Origin: DASVBE01 sp963770375
GTDB taxonomy: Bacteria > Actinomycetota > Actinomycetes > Streptosporangiales > Streptosporangiaceae
DNA length: 64,000 nucleotides
Direction of reading: 5' to 3'
NCBI GenBank assembly: GCA_963770375.1
Contig: CAVYPM010000015.1
Span: 1 to 64,000, forward strand
The position numbers and the translations under genes are program-made. Positions 63,151 through 64,000 of the stretch are shown here, in pieces. Position 1 is the stretch's first letter, and each line of letters starts with the position of its first letter. The notes beneath the pieces were generated by a model that worked only from the letters and a program-made list of their open reading frames with translations, ran no database searches and was not told the DNA's origin.

Positions 63151-63602
63151 TGACCGACACGGCAGGCATGGGCGACGCGCACAGCCACTTCGGGATCGAG
63201 GCGGCGGGCGAGCCCGCGCACCCCGGGCGCTTCGTGAACGTGGACGCGATGAAGGCGGTCGAGTTCGTGCCCGGGCTCGGCTTCCGGCCGGTGCTCGGCG
63301 ACGGCGCGCTGGTGAACTTCGTCAGCTTCGAGCCGGGCACCGAGGCGCCCAAGCACGTGCACTCCGAAGAGCAGATCGTCATCGTGGTGGACGGCGAGTT
63401 CACCTTCGACCTGGACGGGGACGTCCGGGTGATGCGCCGCGGCGACGTGTGCGTGGTCCCGGCCTGGGTGCCGCACGGCGCGTGGACGAGCGAGACCAGC
63501 TGCCTGGAGATCGACGTGTTCGTCCCGCCGCGGGAGAGCCTGCTCAAGCTGGCCGCGGCGCAGGCCGGCGAGGCTGACGGCGGCGCGGGCGGCGAGGGCT
63601 AG
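63150..63602 (+). CDS. Cupin-domain protein
   Basis: This 150-residue single-cupin protein has APKHVHSEEQIVIVVDGEFTFDL, which holds the H-x-H and E metal ligands of motif 1, and GDVCVVPAWVPHGAWTSE, which supplies the His of motif 2. The start is GTG at 63150, inside the aminotransferase stop. Many cupins of this size are metal-dependent isomerases, dioxygenases or binding proteins; position in the operon suggests action on the aminotransferase product. Function unproven. Confidence 0.85.
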   Translation: MTDTAGMGDAHSHFGIEAAGEPAHPGRFVNVDAMKAVEFVPGLGFRPVLGDGALVNFVSFEPGTEAPKHVHSEEQIVIVVDGEFTFDLDGDVRVMRRGDVCVVPAWVPHGAWTSETSCLEIDVFVPPRESLLKLAAAQAGEADGGAGGEG

Positions 63603-64000
63603 GTGGACCTCGGGCTGGCGGGCCGCCGGGCGATCGTCACCGGCGGCTCCAAGGGCCTGGGCCTGGCCATCGCGGCCGAGCTGCTGGGCGAGGGCGCGGC
63701 GGTGGCGATCTGCTCCCGGAACGCCGCGGAGCTGGACGACGCGGCCGCGGCGCTGGCCAAGCAGGCCGGCGACAGCGCCCAGATCGTGGCGCTGGCCTGC
63801 GACGTCACCGACCCGGAGCAGGTCACCGCGTTCGTGGACGGGGCCGCCGCGGCGCTCGGCGGGGTCGACATCCTGGTCAACAACGCCGGCGGGGCCCGCC
63901 CGGGCCGGTTCGCCGCGCTGACCGACGACGACTGGCAGGCCGACACCGAGGTCAAGCTGTTCTCCCAGATCCGCTGCATCCGCGCGGCCCTGCCCCACCT
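63603..64000 (+). CDS. Short-chain dehydrogenase/reductase, 5' part (leaves the window)
   Basis: The 132 residues visible begin at GTG 63603, directly abutting the cupin stop: LAGRRAIVTGGSKGLGLAIAAELLGEGAAVAICSRN (NADP-binding TGGSKGLG and the Arg after the second strand), ALACDVTDPEQVTAF, VDILVNNAGGARPGRFAALTDDDW. The catalytic Ser-Tyr-Lys is beyond the window edge. It likely reduces or oxidises the carbonyl produced by the aminotransferase/cupin steps. Confidence 0.88.
   Translation, partial: MDLGLAGRRAIVTGGSKGLGLAIAAELLGEGAAVAICSRNAAELDDAAAALAKQAGDSAQIVALACDVTDPEQVTAFVDGAAAALGGVDILVNNAGGARPGRFAALTDDDWQADTEVKLFSQIRCIRAALPH

Overview
The window comes from a very GC-rich bacterium that uses many GTG starts, tightly coupled ATGA/GTGA gene overlaps and AGGAGG-type ribosome binding sites. 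Together with its gene content (a MalT/BTAD-type regulator, an MpaB oxygenase, a dirigent-like secreted protein, zinc-ribbon proteins and several Lrp/GntR/LacI-controlled catabolic operons) this points to a soil actinomycete (Actinomycetota, filamentous type). The genus cannot be fixed from the sequence. I saw no rRNA, tRNA, CRISPR array, transposase or phage gene.

Layout. (1) 1-14.6 kb is an L-rhamnose catabolic locus. A LacI-family regulator and lutABC (L-lactate oxidation) run leftward. A sugar ABC transporter (ATPase, two permeases, lipoprotein), rhamnose mutarotase, rhamnose isomerase, a bifunctional rhamnulose-phosphate aldolase/dehydrogenase and rhamnulokinase run rightward. The logic is rhamnose to rhamnulose to rhamnulose-1-phosphate to DHAP plus lactaldehyde, then lactate, then pyruvate through LutABC. 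(2) 14.6-18.6 kb holds a polysaccharide deacetylase and a two-gene membrane set: a zinc-ribbon single-pass protein and a P-loop NTPase with an external C-terminal domain. (3) 18.7-33.7 kb is one long co-directional catabolic cluster: a GntR regulator, a class III aminotransferase, a Rid-like protein, an acyl-CoA synthetase, HyuA/HyuB (ATP-dependent hydantoinase/oxoprolinase type), a complete Opp/Dpp-type importer with a permease-ATPase fusion, and an enoyl-CoA hydratase. TGGATCCAAT-type sites precede the first gene and hyuA. I infer import and ATP-dependent ring opening of a lactam, hydantoin or similar cyclic amide, followed by transamination and CoA activation. (4) 33.7-40.8 kb runs leftward: two small zinc-ribbon proteins, an APC permease, a class V aminotransferase-fold protein that has lost the PLP lysine, a short ORF, and a very large MalT/BTAD-like regulator. 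(5) 40.8-44.2 kb is degenerate: a diverged inverted duplication of an alpha/beta hydrolase gene, a decayed secreted-protein gene, a DnaA-box-like cluster and a candidate structured RNA with its own promoter and terminator. (6) 44.4-51.6 kb holds a cNMP-domain histidine kinase divergent from a Kup potassium transporter, a P1-family peptidase with a second deacetylase, a small monooxygenase-like protein, a DksA/TraR-like protein and an MpaB oxygenase. (7) 51.8-55.6 kb holds a secreted dirigent-like protein, a dihydrofolate-reductase-fold protein embedded in palindromic and 111-bp dispersed repeats, and a Baeyer-Villiger-type monooxygenase. (8) 55.7-64 kb holds a BtuF-like binding protein, a homocysteine S-methyltransferase, an APC permease, a Dabb protein, a glutamine-synthetase-like ligase and an Lrp regulator, all leftward. 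Opposite them run an aminotransferase, a cupin and an SDR that leaves the window.

Caution on sequence quality. At least a dozen otherwise well-conserved genes are interrupted by single-base frameshifts, often repairable by adding or removing one base in a short G/C run. Intact large genes lie between them. This looks more like residual indel error in the assembly than genuine decay, so I annotate such genes as one coding region and give the break position. The hydrolase copy at 41.8-42.8 kb and the secreted-protein gene at 43.2-43.8 kb look truly degenerate.
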